DNA from: Chrysomallon squamiferum
Lineage: Eukaryota; Mollusca; Gastropoda; Neomphalida; Peltospiridae
Assembly (NCBI GenBank): GCA_012295275.1
Contig: CM022671.1
Location: 9,324,858-9,384,857 of the forward strand
Length of the DNA: 60,000 nt
Reading direction: 5' to 3'
Below are positions 50,560 to 60,000 of this stretch, piece after piece. Position 1 is the first letter of the stretch. Every line of letters starts with the position of its first letter. Under the pieces are notes generated by a model, which was not told where the DNA came from, ran no database searches, and saw only the letters and a list, made by a program, of their open reading frames with translations. Made by a program: the position numbers and the translations under genes.

Positions 50560-51290
50560 ATATAACAATAATAAATGCTGCTAAATTATACAGTTTGTTG
50601 ATCTCGAATTAAACGGATTATGATTCTGTTTTTACTAGTTGTTCGTTTGTTTGTTTATTTATTTGTTTGTTTCTTTACTTGTTTTTTTTTTTTTTTTTGA
50701 TAATTTTTAAAAGGTGATCTAAAAAATATAAATTTTTCGAAACATTCTCACAAAATGTTTAATATAACTGTCATATTTTACATTTTATACATAACGGTTC
50801 AGTGGACACAGTATTTTACTATTGCTTGTGTGTCTGTTGTTTCTGTTGTATGCACAACACATAAAGAAAGATATAGGTGTTACCGGTACTGAACGTTCCG
50901 TTGTCATGAAACATTACTCACCTATATACAGACATCTTTTGCAACAGTGAATATTGGTTATAATTTGAAAAATGCGTCGTGCAAAATTTTAATAGCAACA
51001 TTAAAAAGAAGTATTTTAAAATCTATTTTGTAATAATAAGCTTTTACACTCGTAAATGTTTAGCAAAAATGTGCATCGACCGGGAATCGAACCCGGGTCA
51101 CCCGCGTGGCAGGCGTATTCTACCACTAGACCACCGATGCTGTACACTAATTAATTATTTCAATTAATCATAGGTCTCACACGTTACAGGTATTTGAAAA
51201 ACAAATTAGACATAATTATAGATTTATGTAAACAAAAACTTTCCATTTTCGGTGCATCCACTCTAAATATTGTTTGATTACCTAAACGTT
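50560..51290. repeat. Tandem duplication, unit 2 (contains tRNA copy 2)
   Basis: Second copy of unit 1, offset by about 920 bp at its left end and 860 bp at the tRNA. All landmarks are in the same order and orientation, with scattered substitutions and indels. Confidence 0.88.
51072..51140 (-). tRNA. tRNA-Gly(GCC)-like gene with 2 bp deletion in the anticodon arm
   Basis: The acceptor stem GCATCGG/TCGATGC pairs fully (one G-T), the T arm is intact with B-box GGTTCGATTCC, and the discriminator is A. The anticodon loop CTGCCAC gives GCC. Compared with copy 1 and with other tRNA-Gly genes, two bases are missing from the 5' side of the anticodon stem (AATACGCC against AATACTCGCC). Only three anticodon-stem pairs form cleanly. 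A T5 terminator follows. Transcription is plausible, but a functional tRNA is doubtful. Confidence 0.75.
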
Positions 51291-51317
51291 TTGATAAAAA
51301 AAAAGTGATAATAAAAA

Positions 51318-51470
51318 TAAAAATAATAAATACTGTTAGATTATATTTTTGGGGGTTTATAGTTCAAGTATTACACGTCTTCTTTTTTTTTTTTTTAGTT
51401 TTGATCCTTCACGGTTCAATGGACACAGGTCGTGGTCTATGGATTTAGTATTTTACTGATAAACTTCAAT
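51318..51470. repeat. Tandem duplication, partial unit 3 without tRNA
   Basis: AATAATAAATACTGTTAGATTAT, and further on TTCACGGTTCAATGGACACA plus TATTTTACTG, match the left part of units 1 and 2. The copy then fades, and no tRNA follows. Confidence 0.6.
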
Positions 51471-51543
51471 GGTGATCAGTTTTGTATACCTCTCCTAAAT
51501 AGTTTCTAATTTTTATGTTTTATGACAATATCTGCTGCCTGCA

Positions 51544-51598
51544 GTGGTAGTGGTGGCAGTAGTAGTAGTAATAGTAGTAGTAGTAATAGTAGAAGTAG
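51544..51598. repeat. (AGT)n trinucleotide repeat
   Basis: AGT array with GGT/AAT variants. It gives a serine-rich frame that I regard as an artefact. Confidence 0.85.
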
Positions 51599-54500
51599 TG
51601 ATGTTTTAAAATTAATACAATTACTGTCAGTCCAGAATAGAAAACAACTTTGTAATCTTGGAAACTATTTAAAGCATGCATTACTTAAAGTTCGCAATCC
51701 TGCAAATACACGTCCACTTGTTTATGTTTAAGCTGATTATTATTTATATACGACTTACAATACTGTGTATACTGGTATGCTTCTGAGCCACACAGCTTGA
51801 AATGACTACACTACTCCTACAACTATCTAAGTAATCTAATGATTTAATAAGATTGTAAGTTCTTCTTAGCCTTGCTCTTGTTGTTGTTGTTCTTATTATT
51901 ATTACTACTATTATGGGAGGGGAGAAAATTGTATTTTATGGTAGCAGACAGTATGGTGTTATACTGCAATCAGTAAGAACAGCAGTGGAATTCAGCAGTG
52001 CTTAATAAAATATATTGGTGGATTTGGCGTTATGAACACGTATAAATATTCTGGTAAAATTACGATATCTTATTTAAATGGCTAGAATACCAACAGAATT
52101 TTGTTATTTTATTATTATTATTTTATTTATTTATTATTATTATTTTTTGTTTTGACTTTCGCTGTTAAGGTAGGCTGTCTGTATTATTATTGCAAAAAGA
52201 ACAGCAACAACTGTAGCATTAATCTAATAACAATTCTGTAAAATGTAGATGTTTAAAGTCCTCTCTAAATGCATAATATTTTTTTGTTTGTTTGTTTTTG
52301 TTGGGTTTTTTTTTTTTCCAGTTTGCTTTTATTGTGAAATCTGATCACCCTACTTTGTCCACCGCCCAGAGATCTATCAATTGTTAGAATTTATAGAGGT
52401 CTGGATGAAGCTAAAATTTTTCCTAAATCCACTTCTCTCAATTTGCATTTGTAGTAGTTGTTGTTATTTTCAGACAACAGATCTTATTAATAATACTAAT
52501 AATATAATCAGAGTTATTTTATTTAGTTACATAGTATGTTCAGTCTAGCTAAACTTACTCTACTATTACAATCACGAGTAAAAGGTAATATAATTTATGC
52601 AAAGGACAGCTGATTTGTATTTGTCTGTGTCATTAAGAAATCAAAAGCGTTATTAAAAATAAATAAATATATAAATAAAATTAAAAAGCTATTGTGCTTG
52701 AAACATCTAAAAGCATTTTATCTTCAGTTCGCCTTATGGTAGTATTCTGAATGACTGAAACAATAGAAACTCTGCAACTAAAACATATGATTCGATCTTT
52801 TTTCTCTTTTATTTCATTCTAAAGAAAATAATAATAATAATAAAAACGATTTTAAAAAGCGTATAAAGAAAGACTTTCGTATTATCGATCTACACGTAGT
52901 TGCATAAAAGAGAATCGGAAAACGAGCAGCGTTCGGATTTCCGGAAAAAAATCGCTATCATTCGACTTTGTTCTTCTGCAAAAGCGTAACAACGAAAAAG
53001 ATCATAATAATAAAAATGGATGCCATTCGATCATGAACAAGCTGGTTTCCTCTCAAGAAATGAACAATTGTTTGTTACTCTGGGGTTTTTTTTGGTTTAA
53101 AAAAAAAAAAAAAATGGTTATTATTTTTTTATTTTTTTTGAGTTTCCAGGCTTTTGATTTTACAAAATTAATAATTTTTATAAGCCATCAACACTCAAAT
53201 TTGTAATTCAATATTTATAAGTTTCAGTCAGAAACAATAAAAACCCTTCTTAGTACAGTTTATGATTTTGTCTTTCTCTCTTTTTCACTGTTCATGCGTT
53301 AATTTTGTATTCTTTATTTTGAACTTCTTCGCACAAACATTCATCAAATGAAAGTTTTCTATAATTATGAAATAAGGTACGGAAATTACCACTAAAACAC
53401 CAGTAGAAAAAGTAGAAAATAATAATAATATTCTGAAATACACAAAAACCTCTGAAACCTCAGAAATTTATAAACACTGCTATTTTTATTCGTTTTCGGA
53501 ACTTGATTTAAGTAATGTCTTTTTCTTTATTATTTTTTTCTCTTTCCTTTTTTTGTTGTTGTTTATATTTAAAATCTTATACGAAAGCATATACGTCAAC
53601 TCTTCAGCTGACATTATATTGCAAATTAGTTATTTACTTTCCGCATGCTACAGTATGAACTCCTCCATCACTTTGAGCATCCATATTTATTTTCCTAAAG
53701 TAAAATTATTATTTCCATTTTTTAATATATTTATGTATATTTTTTTTTAAATTTAAATATGTGATTTCAGTAACAACTCCTAACACATCGCTGTTGGGGA
53801 CATTATCACAACTATAGAGTTAAGTTGCCTCGTTTTTATTATTTTGTATTCGATCGATGGCCTTCGCAAAATCAGTCACATTTTTTTTTTCTAATAAAGT
53901 ATAGTATAAAAATAAAAAAATAAAATAATAAAAAAAATAAAAATAAAAAAACGTGGTTAGTCATCTATTTCATTTTAAAAGTTCTGTTTTTAGTACACGA
54001 ATAGTACAAGTGTTATTATATTTCTGTTATTTATAAGCAGAAGGTACACTCTAACAGTAATTTTGGAGTGATGTAGTACTAACGATAGTAAATGTAATAA
54101 TGGTATTAGCAGCAGCAACTATAAAGAAATAAAAGAAGCAGTAGCAACACCAACTGAATAAAGAGCTGAATCTGAACATAAAAAAAAAAAAGAAGAAACA
54201 AACAAATCGGAAAAAAGAAAATGAATACTGATCAAGATAATACAGAGTTAGTGGAAAATATAACGAACCAGGAAAACAACATATAACTCTGAACAAAAAC
54301 ACAGAGTAATTAAATAGTAGATTATGCAAATTTCACCAGACCGATAGCTGACCTAATTCATAATGTCTTTCTTCAATTTTTATCGTTTAGTTACACTGAA
54401 ATATGTCGGACCCTCATATTCGACAGTCTTTACTGCAAATACATTTCTCTGTGTCAACGTGTAGAGGTTAAAATGTAATATTCATTGTATTATCCAGGCC

Positions 54501-55231
54501 TTTCCTGGAAGCTTTATTTCATGTCCTAAATATAGCTGTTGCTATTTCCATTTTTATGTAATAAATGACATTACCTTTTTGAAAAAAAAAAAATAATAAT
54601 AATAATAATAAAATAAAATAAAGATTATATTAAGTTATGATGTTACAGCTAAGTATCATACAAACAGCGAGACGAAAAATACTGTGGTTTAATCTTTTCT
54701 GGGAACATTTAGGCATTAACTGGGACGGGAAATAATAAAAGAAAAACACTGAGGAGAACTGAACCAGCAACATCAATCCGATAAACCACATGTAATAAAA
54801 TTATAGATCTTCCCCATTGTAAGGTAACTGTAGAACACGCAAATTATTAAAACTGTTTTTGTAACTAAATCAGTTTAAATATTCAGTAAACATAGAATTA
54901 TTAAAACAAAATATTCGTCATTTTAAAGAATTTTGAATATTTTCCTGTCAAGTGTTTAGTGTTTTCCAATGAAAGTTTTTTTTGTTTTAATGATTTACGG
55001 TACAGAAACAATAAAAGACAATTTACTGTAAAACGAGAGTTAAAATGAACTGAGTTTCAACTCTGACCGCAGCAGAATGGTTGACATTAACTAGGTGGGC
55101 CAGGGTCGGGGTGGACTTATAACTGTCAAACTTAGTACTGTATCTGCTTGTTGTTTTCACAAATGCCATTTTATTAATGGAAATATTTTCATGAATTGAA
55201 AGTATATTCTAAATTTTTTTTTTTTTTAAAT

Positions 55232-55233
<2 letters not shown>

Positions 55234-55282
<49 letters not shown>
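55234..55282. repeat. (AAT)16 microsatellite
   Basis: Perfect AAT array. Confidence 0.97.
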
Positions 55283-55876
55283 GTAAAAAATAAAAAAATA
55301 AAAAATAAAATACATATTAACATACTAGAATAGAATAAATAACAATCAGAAAGTCTTAATGTTTGTGTGTGTGTTGTGTGACTATAATCGTGATGTTTGC
55401 ATTCATGTATACAGACACACACTCACACACACATGTAAACAAATTCATAGTATCTGTTTTATAGCTGCTAAGCATATTTTTATAAATAAATAAAAAAGTT
55501 AACAGCTGAAAAATTAAACTTAGGTGCTTTTAATGTTGATGGTTTTGAACACTCGATTACCAAATGCAGTTTACATCAAGTTGGAACGAACATACAGTAA
55601 CCACAAACAATAATCTATCGTGTTTTTATCGTTTTATTAATTAAATACACAAACACATTATATGTGATCATATCAACAGCTAATATACAAGTAATGCCAC
55701 TCATCAAATATATTTTGAAACTAGGTTAGTCTGGATAATTTGATTAATATCAGTTAGATAAACGCGTAAAAACTAGAGAAAGATTGCAATTTACTTGATT
55801 GCTTTAAAGAAAGAAAACATTAGTATTAAAATTATTGGATAAATAGATAAATGGTGACAGAAGTATATTTTACAGA

Positions 55877-55879
<3 letters not shown>

Positions 55880-55961
<82 letters not shown>
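55880..55961. repeat. (GA)41 microsatellite
   Basis: Perfect array of 82 bp, second in length to the TC array at 48459. Confidence 0.98.
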
Positions 55962-55963
<2 letters not shown>

Positions 55964-57624
55964 CTTATGTCAAATAATCCTATTCTTTCTGGAATTGCTC
56001 CACATCAAATAATACTTTGCAATAGAAAAAACAAATACATTAATTTTAATAGCAAAGTCTCCGGAAACAAGTTTTCTTTGATAACTGACAACATGCCATC
56101 ATTCAGCTAATCTCAAGCCATGTAATATTGATTAATTTACCTTTTTTTACGATTTATTTTTCCCCCCTTTCTGTTGTTTTCCTCCCCTCATTTAAAACAC
56201 AATAAATGCAATACTATAAGTAGCGAAATGTTGGCATATGGACAAAATTATTGTCAAGATATATTAATTTGTTCCTTTGTCCTTGCATCATTGTTACTTC
56301 ATTATTAGCAAGGTTGTAGTAAAAGCTTTATACTCAACGACATTTCCATTAACATAAACCTGCTTTTTAGAAAATAGTATATTAGGATATGCTGCTAAAC
56401 CCTGAAGGCTCTGAATTCCGGTTGACAAGTGTCTCCATTCTTCTTCTTCTGTATTTTTTCCCAACCAAAACGAATAGAAAGAAAAATAAAATAACTCTTG
56501 ATATCCGTCGATTAAGCAACATAAAATAAATCAAATCAGTTCGGGTCTGACAATAATTTATAATATTTCTCATTCCACTAAAAAAAAAAAAAAAAGCAGA
56601 AAGAAAAAACGTTAAAAAGTAAAAGAAGTAAAAATTCTGTAAAATATTGACAAATTGCAGTTTACCTGAATATAAAAGATAGACAAGGCAGTAAGACTGC
56701 ATTGTATTGTACTGGAATATGTTATAAAAGAAGTAAGTGCTGTTCAAGTTTAATTTACGTCTTTACAAGGAGAGTAATGTACTTAGTGCATATTCCACAC
56801 TGGTAAAAACTGGATGAAACAAAAATCATAATTATTATTTTTAATTACATTTTAAAACAGTTATTGAAAACTAAAATGAATTCTACTGAAATATGTATTA
56901 TATTGCTGCTGTATTTTCTACATACAAAAGATCAACTGATTATAACTGACTGGACTATTTAAAACTTCGTAGTTTGTGTCATTTTAATTCAGTGGCTGGA
57001 AGGAAAATAATAATTTTAAACAATGTAACAGTGGGCTGAATAAGACGTAATGTCACGTGATATTCACCCACCTCAGCTTTTCTTTATTCAAAATAATGTT
57101 AAACCATTCCTTTTGAAAAAAGTGTAAAATTATTTCTCAGTTGAGGTCAATTTATAAAACAACAATCAAGCTGTAGTGTTAAACTTTCCCCCCTTCTTTT
57201 GATTTTGTTTCTTCTAAATTAACAGATTTAAGTACTTTAAATTCGGGAAATTTCGATCATTTTAACAGTTGATAGATTTGGCATTTTTATTTTCGTATTT
57301 TTCTTCTTCTTCTTCACATTCTTTGTATGTAGAGGAATTATGTAATTTTATTTTGAATTTTATATATGTAATTTTATACGATCAAAAGTGTGACATCACA
57401 ATTTGTGACATGTGATAGTTATAACAACTAAATGATACGCGCTGAACATATTTTGGAATTTTACCAGTGATGCTAACTAGGGCAGTGTCATCGGGGTCGT
57501 GAAGTATAAACACTGGCACCGTGGTGGGAAAAGTTATTACAACAACATGAACAATTTCAGGTAAGTCAAATTAAATTTTACGTTAATAATTCAGCATGGA
57601 TAATTTGACTTATTTTTACAGTTC

Positions 57625-57627
<3 letters not shown>

Positions 57628-57676
<49 letters not shown>
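57628..57676. repeat. (ATT)16 microsatellite
   Basis: Perfect ATT array. Confidence 0.97.
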
Positions 57677-57678
<2 letters not shown>

Positions 57679-57798
57679 TTTAATGTTGGATAATAAAATA
57701 AGCTATCTTTTAATTAAAAACTAATTTTATATTAATAATTACACTTGAAGATATCGAATTTTATTTTTACTGTGAGGTCTTGCTATGGCCAACTGTAT

Positions 57799-57821
57799 GA
57801 GAGAGAGAGAGAGAGAGAGAT
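57799..57821. repeat. (GA)n microsatellite
   Basis: Short perfect GA run. Confidence 0.9.
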
Positions 57822-58264
57822 TATTTTTCTTCAAAAAATATTTGTATTACTAAGTTAAAATGAATAATCAAATTTTATGTTTATTTAACTTCTCTTTTAA
57901 TTTAGTAAAGCTTAATAATGAACCAAAAATAAATTCACTTAACGAAGGAGACTATAACTGTAAGAGAAATTTTAGAGGAAGTTCACTTTACTTTCTCCTC
58001 TACCGGTAATCCATTGTTCAGCACATCTACCTTGTGACGCCACTCTAGCCCCTATTCTTGTTTTTGTTCCTTTCAAAATTTTTCATCGACATTCAGGAAA
58101 AGCAGATAAAGACTGGATACGATAATATTCACTGTTTCTCCGCAGGCTTAAAATTTTGGCGACGCTTAGGTTGGCAAAATGGGTATCATTTTGATAAACA
58201 CATAAAATGAAAAACATTATTTATTTGTTTGTTTTATTCTAATTTGAATTTACTTACTTATTTG

Positions 58265-58266
<2 letters not shown>

Positions 58267-58301
<35 letters not shown>

Positions 58302-58361
58302 CATCATCATTATCATCATTATCATCGTCATCATTATCATCATCATCATCATTATTATTAA
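58267..58361. repeat. (ATT)n then (ATC)n compound repeat
   Basis: An ATT array switches into an ATC array with ATT and GTC variants, then back to ATT. Confidence 0.93.
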
Positions 58362-59068
58362 TTATAATTTTTATTATATTTATATTTAAATTAGTAAATG
58401 AATGGTTACTGTACAAAGAATCTTAATCATAAGATCTATTTATTTTATAATGAATGTGCTGTTCTTTTTTTAATCATTTATGTACTTAAACAAAACAACA
58501 AAAAAACAACAAAAAAGTAAACTAAGTAACATACATGTTTAAATAAAGCAGATATATAAGAGATGCTATTTCAATAAGAATAAAATCTGAACTTGGCCTA
58601 TAACAGAAGAATAGTAAATGTACAGCAGACCCTTGACTTAACAAGGTCACGGGGTTTTCAGTTTAAATCGACATTCTTACCATTTTCAGATATAAACACA
58701 ACTACACAATCGTGTATCCATACATAACCATGAAATTCACATTCAGTATAAAATGATGTGGTTTTTAAAATAACAGTTTGGGTATACTGGAATTATTTAC
58801 TATAAATTATGGTTTTGAGTCAGTGGGATAGACTACAATTTACTGGTATTATCGGTGATGTGCAAATGCAAAAGGTTGTCAAAAAATAAAAAATAAAATA
58901 AAAAAATAAAAAATTAAAAATTTAAAATAAAATGCTATAAATAAAATAAGGTTGTATAAATATTGTTTGGGCTCGAGAAAAGATAACTTAAAATGTCTGT
59001 AAATAATTGTATTCTTGCCAACACCTCCATAGAAAATCGAAATTTGAATAGAAAGAAATGGGCACTGT

Positions 59069-59096
<28 letters not shown>
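59069..59096. repeat. (TA)14 microsatellite
   Basis: Perfect TA run. Confidence 0.95.
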
Positions 59097-59100
<4 letters not shown>

Positions 59101-59689
59101 ACCACAACACCTAATGTACTACAGCTTATTATAATAATATTTAAAAAAAAAAAAAAAAAAAATTTCTTTCATTCTTCATTTTTTTTTCTATAACATCACC
59201 TTTCTGAATGATAAAACCTATGTTATTTACTATGTTATATCCATTATATGTTCATATTTATAACAAATTGAATAAACACCCAAACATGAAAATCACCGAA
59301 TAGTATCAAATAAAAAGTTTAATATGTTCAGAACAACAACAACAACAACAATAATGATATTAATAATAAATAATCTGAAGTACAAGATAAAAGTATTTCT
59401 ATGATAAGTCTACTAAATACATTGATTACAATGTCTTATTATTAATATTATTAGGAACCTGTTTCTGTGCTGTGTATTCTCAGAACGGTTTGAAATAATG
59501 AAAGATAAATTTACGTCCAACGCCCGCGTGCCGTGAAAGGTATCAACATTTTCTTTATTTGCACAAAAACATACTTAATGATCATCACATAAATTCAAGG
59601 TTAAAAAACTACTATCTCCGCCATAAGTTCTAAACTGTAGTTCCTCAGAGCATTTAATCTCACACAGGAAGCAGTATATTACAAACACT

Positions 59690-59890
59690 GACGGAAAGCT
59701 TTTGAACGATGTAATTGGTTCTTCAGTTTCATCGCATCGAATCGACCAATGGAAAACGTCGGCGTTCGCATGGTGCTATGTCCGATTTCCTGTTGATTTC
59801 ATGCGAGAAGTCACTAAAAGAAACACGGAATCGTAGAGGCAGTGGATAGCTAGTTAGCTAGCTTGAGCGTAGAAAATTAAATTAAAAATG
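59690..59890 (+). promoter_or_regulatory. Possible promoter/5' leader of a gene running off the right end
   Basis: Composition rises clearly, with several CpG (ATCGCATCGAATCGACC, GTCGGCGTTCGC). Two CCAAT-box sites face each other: ATTGG at 59714-59718 and CCAAT at 59746-59750. An ATG follows at 59888, but its frame (MFTILFHMSRTSYGLESSTK...) stops after 26 codons at 59968, so it would be an upstream ORF or non-coding. The orientation is inferred only from the ATG. Confidence 0.3.
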
Positions 59891-60000
59891 TTCACGATTT
59901 TATTCCACATGTCGAGGACCTCATATGGACTTGAATCTTCTACGAAAACAACAGATAATCAAAAATAATGAAAAACGAAAAACTATAATGTACCGATTTC

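Larger units (their letters stand above)
51480..59680. other. Gene-free stretch, no proven gene
   Basis: AT-rich with trinucleotide arrays and long AG arrays. The only splice-like signal worth noting is CAACATGAACAATTTCAG|GTAAGT at about 57543-57566. Minus-strand frames at 54051-54329 and 56382-56747 are F/Y-rich and low complexity, with no recognisable domain. Confidence 0.55.

Noticed and set aside
50979-51167. 62-codon plus ORF containing IDRESNPGHPRGRRILPLDH
   Set aside because: It is the reverse-complement reading of the tRNA-Gly copy, a common false protein call.
56382-56747. 121-codon minus ORF
   Set aside because: F/Y/L-rich translation of A-rich DNA with an A15 run; no domain, no conserved composition.

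Overview
The window is AT-rich eukaryotic (metazoan) nuclear DNA, crowded with long mono-, di- and trinucleotide repeats and with very few open frames of any length. I read it as an invertebrate, most likely a mollusc. The evidence is the intron-dense gene with strong similarity to vertebrate MON2, eukaryotic tRNA-Gly-derived genes, an animal-type FLYWCH/MULE transposon relic, and the huge load of simple repeats. Species and even phylum cannot be fixed from this sequence alone.

The only protein-coding gene I can support firmly is the 5' half of MON2, on the minus strand from the start codon at 45702 down to 28860. I resolved nineteen coding exons that join in frame with consistent splice phases. 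They give 2439 nt, 813 codons, covering the DCB and HUS-like regions and the helical-repeat region beyond. MON2 is a large Golgi/endosome scaffold related to Arf-GEFs but without a Sec7 domain. The 3' half of the gene was not found between 28859 and base 1, so it probably lies outside the window beyond a very long intron 19.

Layout. 1-7330: non-coding, with TTCCA-rich repeat segments near 1.2-2.0 kb. 7340-8400: a decayed FLYWCH/MULE-type transposase on the minus strand. 8450-28850: repeats, including an inverted-repeat pair (15.4 and 19.8 kb), a small fold-back element (20.1 kb) and microsatellites. 28860-45702: MON2 exons 19 to 1. Intron 18 (28962-35438) is the longest internal intron and holds two minisatellites and a roughly 1.35 kb unit bounded by inverted repeats. 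45703-46200: MON2 upstream region, with a short divergent ORF and palindromes. 47.7-49.3 kb: long GT, TC and AC arrays. 49.6-51.5 kb: a tandem duplication, each full unit carrying a damaged tRNA-Gly gene. 51.5-60 kb: no gene that I can prove; the last 300 bp look like a promoter and 5' leader of a gene running off the right end.

I did not find a new multi-gene system. The most unusual items are the pair of tRNA-Gly copies damaged at different positions (one with an ACC anticodon), the nested repeat structure in MON2 intron 18, and the short coding-like frame that starts 84 bp upstream of MON2 in the opposite direction. All splice sites, similarities and family assignments were judged by eye from the sequence and from remembered family features. 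No search was run.
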